Part shown: positions 43,714 to 50,985 of the stretch, one piece after another
How the letters are laid out: the number at the start of each line of letters is the position of its first letter
How positions within the stretch are numbered: the first letter of the stretch is position 1
Source of the DNA: JACOMS01 sp051252005
GTDB taxonomy: Bacteria; Pseudomonadota; Alphaproteobacteria; Caulobacterales; Maricaulaceae
NCBI GenBank assembly: GCA_051252005.1
Contig: JBPOEZ010000002.1
Coordinates: 434,001 to 498,000 of the forward strand
Reading direction: 5' to 3'
DNA length: 64,000 nt
Position numbers and translations under genes: made by a program
Notes under the pieces: model-generated
Databases searched by the model: none
What the model was told of the DNA's origin: nothing
Seen by the model: the letters and a program-made list of their open reading frames with translations, nothing else

Positions 43714-44229
43714 GTGCCGAAGACTAAGTTGACAGAAATTGCCCAAGCCGCAGAAATCTACGGTGAACGCAGTTTTGATAATTACGCGCAAATACGCTCT
43801 GTCGCCGAGAAAATTCGCGACGGGCTCTGCGCGTGGTTAGATAATGAGAAAGAATGTGTTTTTCTCGTTCCGCCTCAAGGCGCGTTCCAAGCGCAAAATT
43901 ACCGATCCGCTGCCTTCTCTGTCTCAGGTAAAGGATTTTTACCGCTAGAGCCTATTAGCTTTGGTCTCGCTATAAAAGTCTCAACAGAAAGCGATTATAT
44001 GCGGCTGATTATTACCTGCCGCAAAGAAGGACCCCGAATGTTTGTCCAAGTCGAGGATCACAGCTCATACACGCTTGACCTCCCCGTTAAAGACGAAGCT
44101 TTGCCGATTATTTTTGAAGGCTTACACCAACACTTAGTCCACTGGTTTCAAGACCGCGTCGAACAGTATGACCATGGTAATTATGGCTCAACAGACATTG
44201 GCTTTGATATTCAGCGCGTCGAAGCTTAA
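43714..44229 (+). CDS. Unknown cytosolic protein with GTG start
   Basis: This 171-residue protein has no signal peptide or membrane helix and no family motif I recognise. I chose GTG 43714, with GAGGG six bases upstream. The C-terminal part contains LHQHLVHWFQDRVEQYDHGN. It is followed 32 bases later by the CPA antiporter gene on the same strand, which may share a transcript. Confidence 0.65.
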   Translation: MPKTKLTEIAQAAEIYGERSFDNYAQIRSVAEKIRDGLCAWLDNEKECVFLVPPQGAFQAQNYRSAAFSVSGKGFLPLEPISFGLAIKVSTESDYMRLIITCRKEGPRMFVQVEDHSSYTLDLPVKDEALPIIFEGLHQHLVHWFQDRVEQYDHGNYGSTDIGFDIQRVEA

Positions 44230-44261
44230 CCCGCAACGACCTGCTTTCGTAAGGAATTATT

Positions 44262-46229
44262 ATGTCTGAAGCCGTTCATCATATTGCCAACATGCTTCCC
44301 TTCAAAATCGCTTTGATCGGTACGCTTGGAATTGGCGCCCAGTGGCTTGCATGGAAACTGCAGAGGCCCGCAATTGTTTTAATGTCTATTGCCGGATTGA
44401 TTTTTGGCCCGCTGCTAGGGTGGCTTTTGACGATGGGTATTCCCGCTCAACTCCATGACACCCTTGAAATGTTCTGGCTCGATCCCGTCAATGATTTTGG
44501 TGATGTCTATCGTCCCATGATCGGGATTGCCGTGGCCATTATACTTTTCGAGGGCGGCCTCAACTTACGCTTCAAAGACCTTGGCGATTCCGCCCAAGCC
44601 GTAGGCCGTATGGTATTCTTCGCTGCCCCGATTGCTTGGGGGCTTGGAACATTGGCCGCTTACCACATTGTCGGATTACCTTGGGATATTGCCGCAATGG
44701 TCGGTGGATTGTTTGTTGTGACAGGCCCGACAGTAATCATGCCGCTCCTTCGGCAAGCGCACCTTAAGTCCCGCCCTGCCAACATCTTGAAATGGGAAGG
44801 CATCGTCAATGATCCGCTAGGCGCGCTATTTGCTGTTGGCGGCTATGAGTTTATCCGCTTCAGCCTCCAAGAAGCTCATATGGGCCTCGTCTTCGGTAAG
44901 CTTATTTTCGCCGCCGTCTTAGGCACTGTTGTTGGGATTGTCTCAGGGTACGGACTCGCATGGGCCTTTAGAAAAGGGCATATTCCTGAATATTTAAAAG
45001 CGCCTGTCGTTCTGGCTTGGGTACTCGCCATCTACGTTTTAGCCAATTATCTTGCCGACGAAACAGGACTTCTAGCCGTTACCGCTCTAGGTATGACCAT
45101 GGCCAATACAAAGTTTGCCTCCATGGTTGAAATGCGCCGTTTCAAAGAAAACATCGCGATTATACTTGTCTCAGGCGTCTTCGTTGTATTGACCGCAACC
45201 TTAACACCAGACGTTCTCAAAGCTATGGTGACTGACTGGCGCATTCCGGCATTCGTCATTGTCATGATGCTATTTGTTCGTCCTATCGCCGTTATGCTTT
45301 CAACCCTTTGGTCTGGCGTAACATGGCGAGAGAGCTTACTCGTCAGTTTGATTGCCCCGCGCGGTGTTGTTGCCGTGGCCGTCGCCGGCCTGTTTGCCGC
45401 AGAGCTTCTTGCCATTGGCCGCGCAGACGGTGTCTTTCAGGGCGCAGCAGATGGGGACCTATTTGTTCCCCTCGCTTTTTCTCTTGTCTTTGCAACGGTT
45501 CTGTTCGCCGGATTTGCTATTGGGCCGCTTTCCAAGGCTCTCGGGCTCGCCTCTGGCGGCGGAACGGGTGTCTTGATTGTCGGCGCGAACCCTTGGTCAC
45601 TCGGGCTGGCTAAAGCCTTAAAAGATATGGGGATCAGCGTCCTTGTCGCGGATACGAACTGGCGCCGTCTTCGCGGCGCTCGGCTCGAAGGTCATGCCAC
45701 TTTCTTTGGAGAAATATTGTCTGAGAATGCAGACTATAGACTCGACCATTCAGCCTTTAATCACCTCATCGCGGCGACGCCAAATGATGCCTATAACGCG
45801 CTTGTTTGCGTAGAGTTTGCCCCTGAGCTTGGCCGCCACCGCGTATTTCAAGTCGCTGGACAAGACAAAGACGAAAGCGATGCAGACGGCATCGCCTTTA
45901 CCTCTCGCGGCAGAACGCTCTCATCTCGCGGACGCACATTTGATGTGCTTACCCGTGATTGGTGGGGCGGATGGCGTTTCCGCTCAACCAACATTTCCGA
46001 AGAGTACACGCTCGAAAATCTATATGATGATCGCGGCGAAGACCTTGATCTCCTCTTAATCAAACGTCCAGACGGCACAATTGATTTCATACAGCCTGGA
46101 GATACAAGCCGTAGCGGAAAGGGCACAATACTGAGCTTCTGCCCTGCCAGTGATGACACGGATAATAAACGCGGCGCAGGAGCACGCGCTGAAGGTCTTG
46201 CTGGACCTGCCTCGCCTCTTCCGCAATAA
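44262..46229 (+). CDS. CPA-type sodium/proton antiporter with TrkA-N regulatory domain
   Basis: This 655-residue protein has about 12-13 membrane helices with the CPA1 core (AVAIILFEGGLNLRFKDL; VTGPTVIMPLLRQAHLKSRP; WEGIVNDPLGALFA) that includes the ion-binding ND pair. A cytosolic NAD-binding TrkA-N domain follows (GVLIVGANPWSLGLAKALKD). The C-terminus would gate the antiporter in response to nucleotides. It helps with pH or sodium balance. Confidence 0.92.
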   Translation: MSEAVHHIANMLPFKIALIGTLGIGAQWLAWKLQRPAIVLMSIAGLIFGPLLGWLLTMGIPAQLHDTLEMFWLDPVNDFGDVYRPMIGIAVAIILFEGGLNLRFKDLGDSAQAVGRMVFFAAPIAWGLGTLAAYHIVGLPWDIAAMVGGLFVVTGPTVIMPLLRQAHLKSRPANILKWEGIVNDPLGALFAVGGYEFIRFSLQEAHMGLVFGKLIFAAVLGTVVGIVSGYGLAWAFRKGHIPEYLKAPVVLAWVLAIYVLANYLADETGLLAVTALGMTMANTKFASMVEMRRFKENIAIILVSGVFVVLTATLTPDVLKAMVTDWRIPAFVIVMMLFVRPIAVMLSTLWSGVTWRESLLVSLIAPRGVVAVAVAGLFAAELLAIGRADGVFQGAADGDLFVPLAFSLVFATVLFAGFAIGPLSKALGLASGGGTGVLIVGANPWSLGLAKALKDMGISVLVADTNWRRLRGARLEGHATFFGEILSENADYRLDHSAFNHLIAATPNDAYNALVCVEFAPELGRHRVFQVAGQDKDESDADGIAFTSRGRTLSSRGRTFDVLTRDWWGGWRFRSTNISEEYTLENLYDDRGEDLDLLLIKRPDGTIDFIQPGDTSRSGKGTILSFCPASDDTDNKRGAGARAEGLAGPASPLPQ

Positions 46230-46307
46230 AACTAGGTTATCAAACTCTAAAGATACGCGTCACGGATTCACCGCCGCTTAACCATATTCAGACATAGACT
46301 GAGATCT

Positions 46308-48326
46308 ATGTCTGATACTGATAATTCATATGCAGAAGGCTCTGGTACGGCCCGTCATTCGGCTGCAAGCCAGATGTTTTCACGCGCTTGGAACATGGGC
46401 CGTTTTACGGCGCGGTGGGTATACCGTATCGGGACCTATGTTTTTTTTCCGCTTTATTTTGTCGGTATCACCGGGCTTTGCCTTTTAGCGTACGCCGCCC
46501 GCGATCTTCCTCCTGTTGATAGTTTTTGGGGGCAAAGCCGCCCCGTCAGCGTCAGCATTGTTGACCGCCATAAGCGCGAAATTCTAACGCGCGGCGCAAA
46601 AGAGCTTACTCCCGTCTCTATGAAGACCCTCTCGCCACATTTACGCAATGCGGTACTCGCCACTGAAGACAGGCGTTTTTATACCCATGTAGGCGTGGAC
46701 CCTCTTGGCCTTGCAAGGGCATTACAAGTTAATCTCAAAGCCGGGCGAACCGTCCAAGGCGGCTCGACACTAACTCAGCAGCTTGCAAAAAATGTCTTCC
46801 TGACATCCGACAAAACGCTCAAGCGAAAGCTACAGGAAAGTATGCTCGCGATTTGGCTAGAATATGCTTTTTCGAAAGATGAAATTTTCGAGAAATATCT
46901 CAACCGTGTTTATTTTGGCGGACACGCTTGGGGGCTTGAGGCGGGAAGCCAGCAATATTTTAAAAAGAGCGCGCAGGACTTGGAACTAGGCGAAGCCGCT
47001 ATTATCGCAGGACTTCTCAAAGGGCCCAGCCGCTATAACCCCATTTCTCATCCACAGCGCGCCGGAGAACGAACCGCCTTGGTTCTTTCCGCTATGGAGC
47101 GCTATGGCTACATAACAAAAGACGAGCAGCGATCTACGCTTTTATCGCCAATACATATCTACCCTCCTGAGACTCAAGGCGGTGCCGAATATTTCACAGA
47201 TTGGGTTTGGGGCGAGATTGAAACACTTATTGGTACGCCGCAGACCGACATCGTCATACAAACGACTCTTGATATTGATGCCCAGCGCCTCGCCGAAGCT
47301 TCGATCGAGAAAAATCTGGATCCAAAACGTAATGCAACACAGGCCGCCATCATAACGCTCGACGGCACGGGCGGGGTACAAGCTATGGTCGGCGGGGCCT
47401 CATATGCAGACAGTCAGTTTAACCGCGCTGTTCAGGCCAACCGTCAACCCGGCTCGGCTTTCAAACCTTTTGTTTATCTTGCCGCCTTCAATGCAGGCCT
47501 CACGCCGTGGGACATGCGCATCGATGAGCCGATCAAGGTAGGGGATTGGCAACCTCGGAATTTCTCTAAGGAGTTCCGCGGAAACATCTCCCTCGAAACG
47601 GCTTTCGCTCTTTCCATCAATACCGTCGCGGTTGTACTGTCTGAGGAAGTTGGCAGAGAGCGCGTTATTGAAACCGCAGGCCCTCACGGTCTTGAAGGCT
47701 TAAAACCGCTACGTAGCCTACCGCTCGGCGCGCAAGGCGTCACCCCACTTGCGTTAACGCAGGCTTACCTGCCTTTTGCGAATTGGGGAGATACGGCCTC
47801 TGTCTACGGCATTATTTCTATTACGACTGATAAAGACGAACCGCTTTATAATCGTCCACCTATTGAGCGCGAGAGAGTCTTAAACTCCCGATCACTGGGG
47901 CACATTAACAGGTTGATGACGCACGCCGTAAATAGCGGCACAGGCCGCCGTGCGCGGCTCGCCGGTCGTGATGTAGCCGGAAAAACAGGCACAACAAATG
48001 ATTATCGCGATGCGTGGTTTGTGGGCTACGTACCCGATCTTGTCACGGGCGTCTGGGTTGGCAATGATGATAACTCTCCGATGAAGCGCATCACTGGCGG
48101 ATCAATCCCCGCCCAAATTTGGCATGACATGATGGAGGATGTTGTGAAAAAAAGACCATCTTCTGCACTGCCCATTTCAGCACCGCCAGTAAGAGAAAAT
48201 CCGGATAACGCTCTAAATATTTTACTCGATGATATTCAAACATCTTTGCCCGCAGAAACAGACACACCTCCAAATGTAGCCTTGCCCTCAAATCCCACCT
48301 TGCTCAATGCCCCCGTGAGGGATTAA
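46308..48326 (+). CDS. Penicillin-binding protein 1A-type transglycosylase/transpeptidase
   Basis: This 672-residue protein has a short cytosolic start, one membrane helix near residues 40-62, a GT51 domain (ATEDRRFYTHVGVDPLGLA; GGSTLTQQLAKN) and a transpeptidase with GSAFKPF (SxxK), SINTV (SxN) and GKTGTTNDYRDAW (KTG). It polymerises and crosslinks peptidoglycan. The stop is 25 bases before the mini-HlyD gene, so read-through from this gene is possible. Confidence 0.95.
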   Translation: MSDTDNSYAEGSGTARHSAASQMFSRAWNMGRFTARWVYRIGTYVFFPLYFVGITGLCLLAYAARDLPPVDSFWGQSRPVSVSIVDRHKREILTRGAKELTPVSMKTLSPHLRNAVLATEDRRFYTHVGVDPLGLARALQVNLKAGRTVQGGSTLTQQLAKNVFLTSDKTLKRKLQESMLAIWLEYAFSKDEIFEKYLNRVYFGGHAWGLEAGSQQYFKKSAQDLELGEAAIIAGLLKGPSRYNPISHPQRAGERTALVLSAMERYGYITKDEQRSTLLSPIHIYPPETQGGAEYFTDWVWGEIETLIGTPQTDIVIQTTLDIDAQRLAEASIEKNLDPKRNATQAAIITLDGTGGVQAMVGGASYADSQFNRAVQANRQPGSAFKPFVYLAAFNAGLTPWDMRIDEPIKVGDWQPRNFSKEFRGNISLETAFALSINTVAVVLSEEVGRERVIETAGPHGLEGLKPLRSLPLGAQGVTPLALTQAYLPFANWGDTASVYGIISITTDKDEPLYNRPPIERERVLNSRSLGHINRLMTHAVNSGTGRRARLAGRDVAGKTGTTNDYRDAWFVGYVPDLVTGVWVGNDDNSPMKRITGGSIPAQIWHDMMEDVVKKRPSSALPISAPPVRENPDNALNILLDDIQTSLPAETDTPPNVALPSNPTLLNAPVRD

Positions 48327-48351
48327 GATTTATTAACCTTGGACCCTGCTT

Positions 48352-48567
48352 ATGACTGAAGACCTTTACCGCAAAGAAGCCTTGGAGCACCGCTCCCGAA
48401 GTCTTTACGGAGAGGTTATTCTCTCTGCGCCGCCCGGCGAGTGGTTAGTTACATTTATATTGGCCGCAGTTATGATCTGCCTTGGCGGGCTTTTATGGTT
48501 TGGGCAAGTGCAAACTGACACAGGGCCGATGTCTGTGCTCTCTTGGCTCTTTGCAAAAGCGTCTTGA
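48352..48567 (+). CDS. Truncated HlyD-type adaptor, anchor only
   Basis: This 71-residue protein begins MTEDLYRKEALEHRSRSLYG, the N-terminal signature of HlyD/CvaA-type membrane fusion proteins that pair with C39 ABC exporters, followed by one membrane helix (about residues 31-51). The large periplasmic hairpin and barrel domains are missing: only some 20 residues follow the helix, ending SVLSWLFAKAS, which resembles the C-terminal tail of such adaptors. The stop overlaps the exporter start (TGATG), so it is translated with it. The frame is intact and no remnant is seen in other frames. Confidence 0.65.
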   Translation: MTEDLYRKEALEHRSRSLYGEVILSAPPGEWLVTFILAAVMICLGGLLWFGQVQTDTGPMSVLSWLFAKAS

Positions 48568-50624
48568 TGTTCTTAAGCCGAAAACTTCCTGTTATTTTAC
48601 AAACCGAAGTTTCAGAATGCGGACTGGCCTGCACGGCCATGATCGCACGGTATTGGGGACATGATATAGATCTCAATATTTTGCGCAAAAAATTTCTCAT
48701 TTCCCTCAACGGTGCATCAATTAAATCTATTATGATGATCGCTGGAACGTTGCAGCTCGCGACACGGCCCCTGCGGCTTGATATGGAGCATTTGCCTCAA
48801 CTACAGCTCCCCGCTATTCTGCATTGGGATATGAATCACTTTGTCGTGCTCAAGGCGTTAAAAAACGGCCAGGCGCATATCATTGACCCTGGCGTTGGCT
48901 TACGCATCATGCCGCTTTCCAAAGTCTCGCAGCATTTCACAGGCGTCGCGCTCGAAATGAGTCCTACCGCTGAATTTTCGCCCATGGAAGCTCGCCTAAA
49001 GCCTCACCTTTCCCTGCTATGGCACCGTCTTGTCGGCTTAAAGCGGGCAATTTTCCAAACACTGACACTTTCGATAATTCTGCAAATTATCGTGCTTACT
49101 GCCCCCTTCTATTTGCAATGGGTGGTGGACGGCGTTCTCCCTCGCTCAGATACTTCTTTGCTTTGGGCGCTCGCCATCGGGTTTGGCGGGCTCGCCATTA
49201 TCCGCGCTGTAGCCGAAGCCACGCGGAGCTGGGCGATCCTGATTTACGGCAATCAAATGAGCGCGCAAATGGTGGGAAATGTCTTCCGCCATCTCATCCG
49301 GCTCCCAACCGCCTATTTCGAAAAACGTCATGTCGGCGACATTATATCTCGCATGAGCTCAGCGACGCCCATTCAAGAAGCGCTGACTCAATCGGTTGTT
49401 GCCGTGTTAATTGATGGCATCATGGCGACGCTTATGCTCGTCATCATGTTCCTCTATGCGCCAATTCTTGGCGTCATTGTCCTCATATCCGCTATCCTGT
49501 TGATTTGCCTCACCCTTATTATCTACCCGCATCAAAGGCGTACACAAGAAGAAGCGATTTACGCCAAAGCTATAGAAAACACCCATGTTATTGAAAGCAT
49601 ACGCGCAAGCACCACGGTTAAACTTTTTGGCCGCGAAGCCCAAAGGGAAGCCGCGTGGCGAAACCTATATACCGATGTCATAAATGCCAACGTAAATTAT
49701 GGAAAATTCACGATCGCACAGAAATTTGTCGAGACCGGACTTGTTGGTTTGCAAATAATTCTTGTTGTGTTCGCCGCCGCTTACTTAATGATGGAAGACG
49801 GCAGCCAGTTTACGGTTGGCATGCTCCTCGCCTTCTTGGCCTACCGGCAATATTTCACAGACAGCGTTACGCAGCTACTACAAAAAGGCATAGAGTTTAG
49901 GCTCCTCAGCCTACACCTTGACCGGCTCTCTGATATTATATTTGAGGACACAGAAAAACTTGATGACACAGAAAACGCGGCTCGGAACATTGATGGCCAT
50001 GTAGAGCTGCGAAATGTATCCTTCCAGTATAGCGATACTGATCCCTGGGTTATCAAAGACTTATCCCTTAATATTCCGGCCCGCTCCATGACGACCCTTA
50101 CTGGAAAATCTGGCGGCGGGAAAACGACTCTTATGAAGCTTATGCTAGGGTTATATGAGCCGACATCAGGTCATATCAGCATAGACGGTGACCCACTTAC
50201 TGACATTGGTATCCGAAACTGGCGGCAACATATCGGCGTTGTCATGCAGGACGATAAACTTCTCTCAGGCAGCATTGCCGATAATATCAGCTTTTTTGAT
50301 CCTGAAATGGATATGGGGAAAGTCATTCGTGCAGCAGAGGCTGCTAAAATTCACAACGAGATTATGAAAATCCCTATGACCTATATGTCTATGGTTGGCG
50401 ATATGGGGTCAATTCTATCGGGGGGGCAGAAGCAACGCGTATTGCTGGCGCGTGCGCTCTACCATGATCCGCAAGTTCTGTTCCTGGATGAAGGCACTGC
50501 AAATCTAGACATAGAGACAGAAAGGCAGATTGTAGAGACCATACTTGCGATGAATATCACGCGGATTATCGTTGCACACCGGCCAGCCTTTCTTGAAAAG
50601 TCTGATTTTGTGTTAACTATCTAA
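48567..50624 (+). CDS. Peptidase-containing ABC exporter (C39-type, PCAT)
   Basis: This 685-residue protein has all three parts of a bacteriocin-type exporter. The C39 peptidase at residues 1-125 has Q12, catalytic C18 (TEVSECGLACTAM), H91 and D107. A six-helix membrane domain follows. The ATPase has Walker A TGKSGGGKTTL, signature LSGGQKQRVLLARAL and Walker B VLFLDEGTANLD. It cleaves after the double glycine of a leader and exports the rest. I chose ATG 48567, which overlaps the mini-HlyD stop. The substrate is most likely the 22-codon peptide gene 181 bases downstream. Confidence 0.95.
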   Translation: MFLSRKLPVILQTEVSECGLACTAMIARYWGHDIDLNILRKKFLISLNGASIKSIMMIAGTLQLATRPLRLDMEHLPQLQLPAILHWDMNHFVVLKALKNGQAHIIDPGVGLRIMPLSKVSQHFTGVALEMSPTAEFSPMEARLKPHLSLLWHRLVGLKRAIFQTLTLSIILQIIVLTAPFYLQWVVDGVLPRSDTSLLWALAIGFGGLAIIRAVAEATRSWAILIYGNQMSAQMVGNVFRHLIRLPTAYFEKRHVGDIISRMSSATPIQEALTQSVVAVLIDGIMATLMLVIMFLYAPILGVIVLISAILLICLTLIIYPHQRRTQEEAIYAKAIENTHVIESIRASTTVKLFGREAQREAAWRNLYTDVINANVNYGKFTIAQKFVETGLVGLQIILVVFAAAYLMMEDGSQFTVGMLLAFLAYRQYFTDSVTQLLQKGIEFRLLSLHLDRLSDIIFEDTEKLDDTENAARNIDGHVELRNVSFQYSDTDPWVIKDLSLNIPARSMTTLTGKSGGGKTTLMKLMLGLYEPTSGHISIDGDPLTDIGIRNWRQHIGVVMQDDKLLSGSIADNISFFDPEMDMGKVIRAAEAAKIHNEIMKIPMTYMSMVGDMGSILSGGQKQRVLLARALYHDPQVLFLDEGTANLDIETERQIVETILAMNITRIIVAHRPAFLEKSDFVLTI

Positions 50625-50730
50625 ATCTGCATTTCTATTGTTAATACTTGGATTTTTATTGAACAAACAATAATCTTCATTGAAAAATCAAACAAGAATC
50701 GCTTTTTATTAACGATTCATTAAAAAATGC

Positions 50731-50759
50731 TTGACCCAGAAGAAATTATCGTTTTGTTA
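50731..50759 (+). promoter_or_regulatory. Possible promoter of the peptide gene
   Basis: TTGACC at 50731-50736 is followed after 17 bases by TTGTTA at 50754-50759, a fair -35 and poor -10. The 180-bp gap is otherwise AT-rich and contains imperfect direct repeats (TTGAACAAACAA near 50659 and TTGAAAAATCAAACAA near 50679; TTCATTGAAAAAT and TTCATTAAAAAAT) that could bind a regulator. The evidence is weak. Confidence 0.3.
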
Positions 50760-50805
50760 ACTATTAATGGTAGCAATTCAGTTACCATATTCCAAGGAGC
50801 GCCAC

Positions 50806-50874
50806 ATGCGTGAACTTACTTCTGAAGAACTGGATGTTGTTGTAGGCGGCAGACCGGTTATCGTCGAAGATTAG
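50806..50874 (+). CDS. Double-glycine leader peptide precursor, 22 residues
   Basis: The ORF has a strong AAGGAG ribosome site at 50794-50799, six bases before ATG. It encodes the leader MRELTSEELDVVVGG and the core RPVIVED. The leader fits the double-glycine consensus with L at -12, S at -10, E at -8, L at -7, hydrophobic V at -4 and G G at -2/-1, and is close to that of microcin V. A seven-residue core is far below the size of usual bacteriocins, which favours a signalling peptide. It is followed by a strong terminator and lies downstream of its likely exporter. Confidence 0.85.
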   Translation: MRELTSEELDVVVGGRPVIVED

Positions 50875-50911
50875 TTTTGATCAAAAACTAGATCTTTCTA
50901 TGAATGTGGGG

Positions 50912-50934
50912 CCCGCCTTTGGCGGGTTTTTTTT
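50912..50934 (+). terminator. Rho-independent terminator after the peptide gene
   Basis: A CCCGCC-TTT-GGCGGG stem is followed by eight T residues. It ends the peptide transcript 37 bases after the stop codon and separates it from the histidine kinase gene. Confidence 0.92.
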
Positions 50935-50985
50935 GGTTAATTTTTAACATAGATTATTAATAATATTAGTCCACAATTGGGGCGT

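Noticed and set aside
48482..48664. Frameshift explaining the short HlyD-type gene
   Set aside because: The other frames downstream show no adaptor-like sequence, and the exporter starts at the stop codon of the short gene, so an in-frame deletion fits better.
50727..50813. Second small ORF upstream of the peptide gene as another exported peptide
   Set aside because: It has no ribosome site, no double-glycine leader, and overlaps the real peptide start in another frame.
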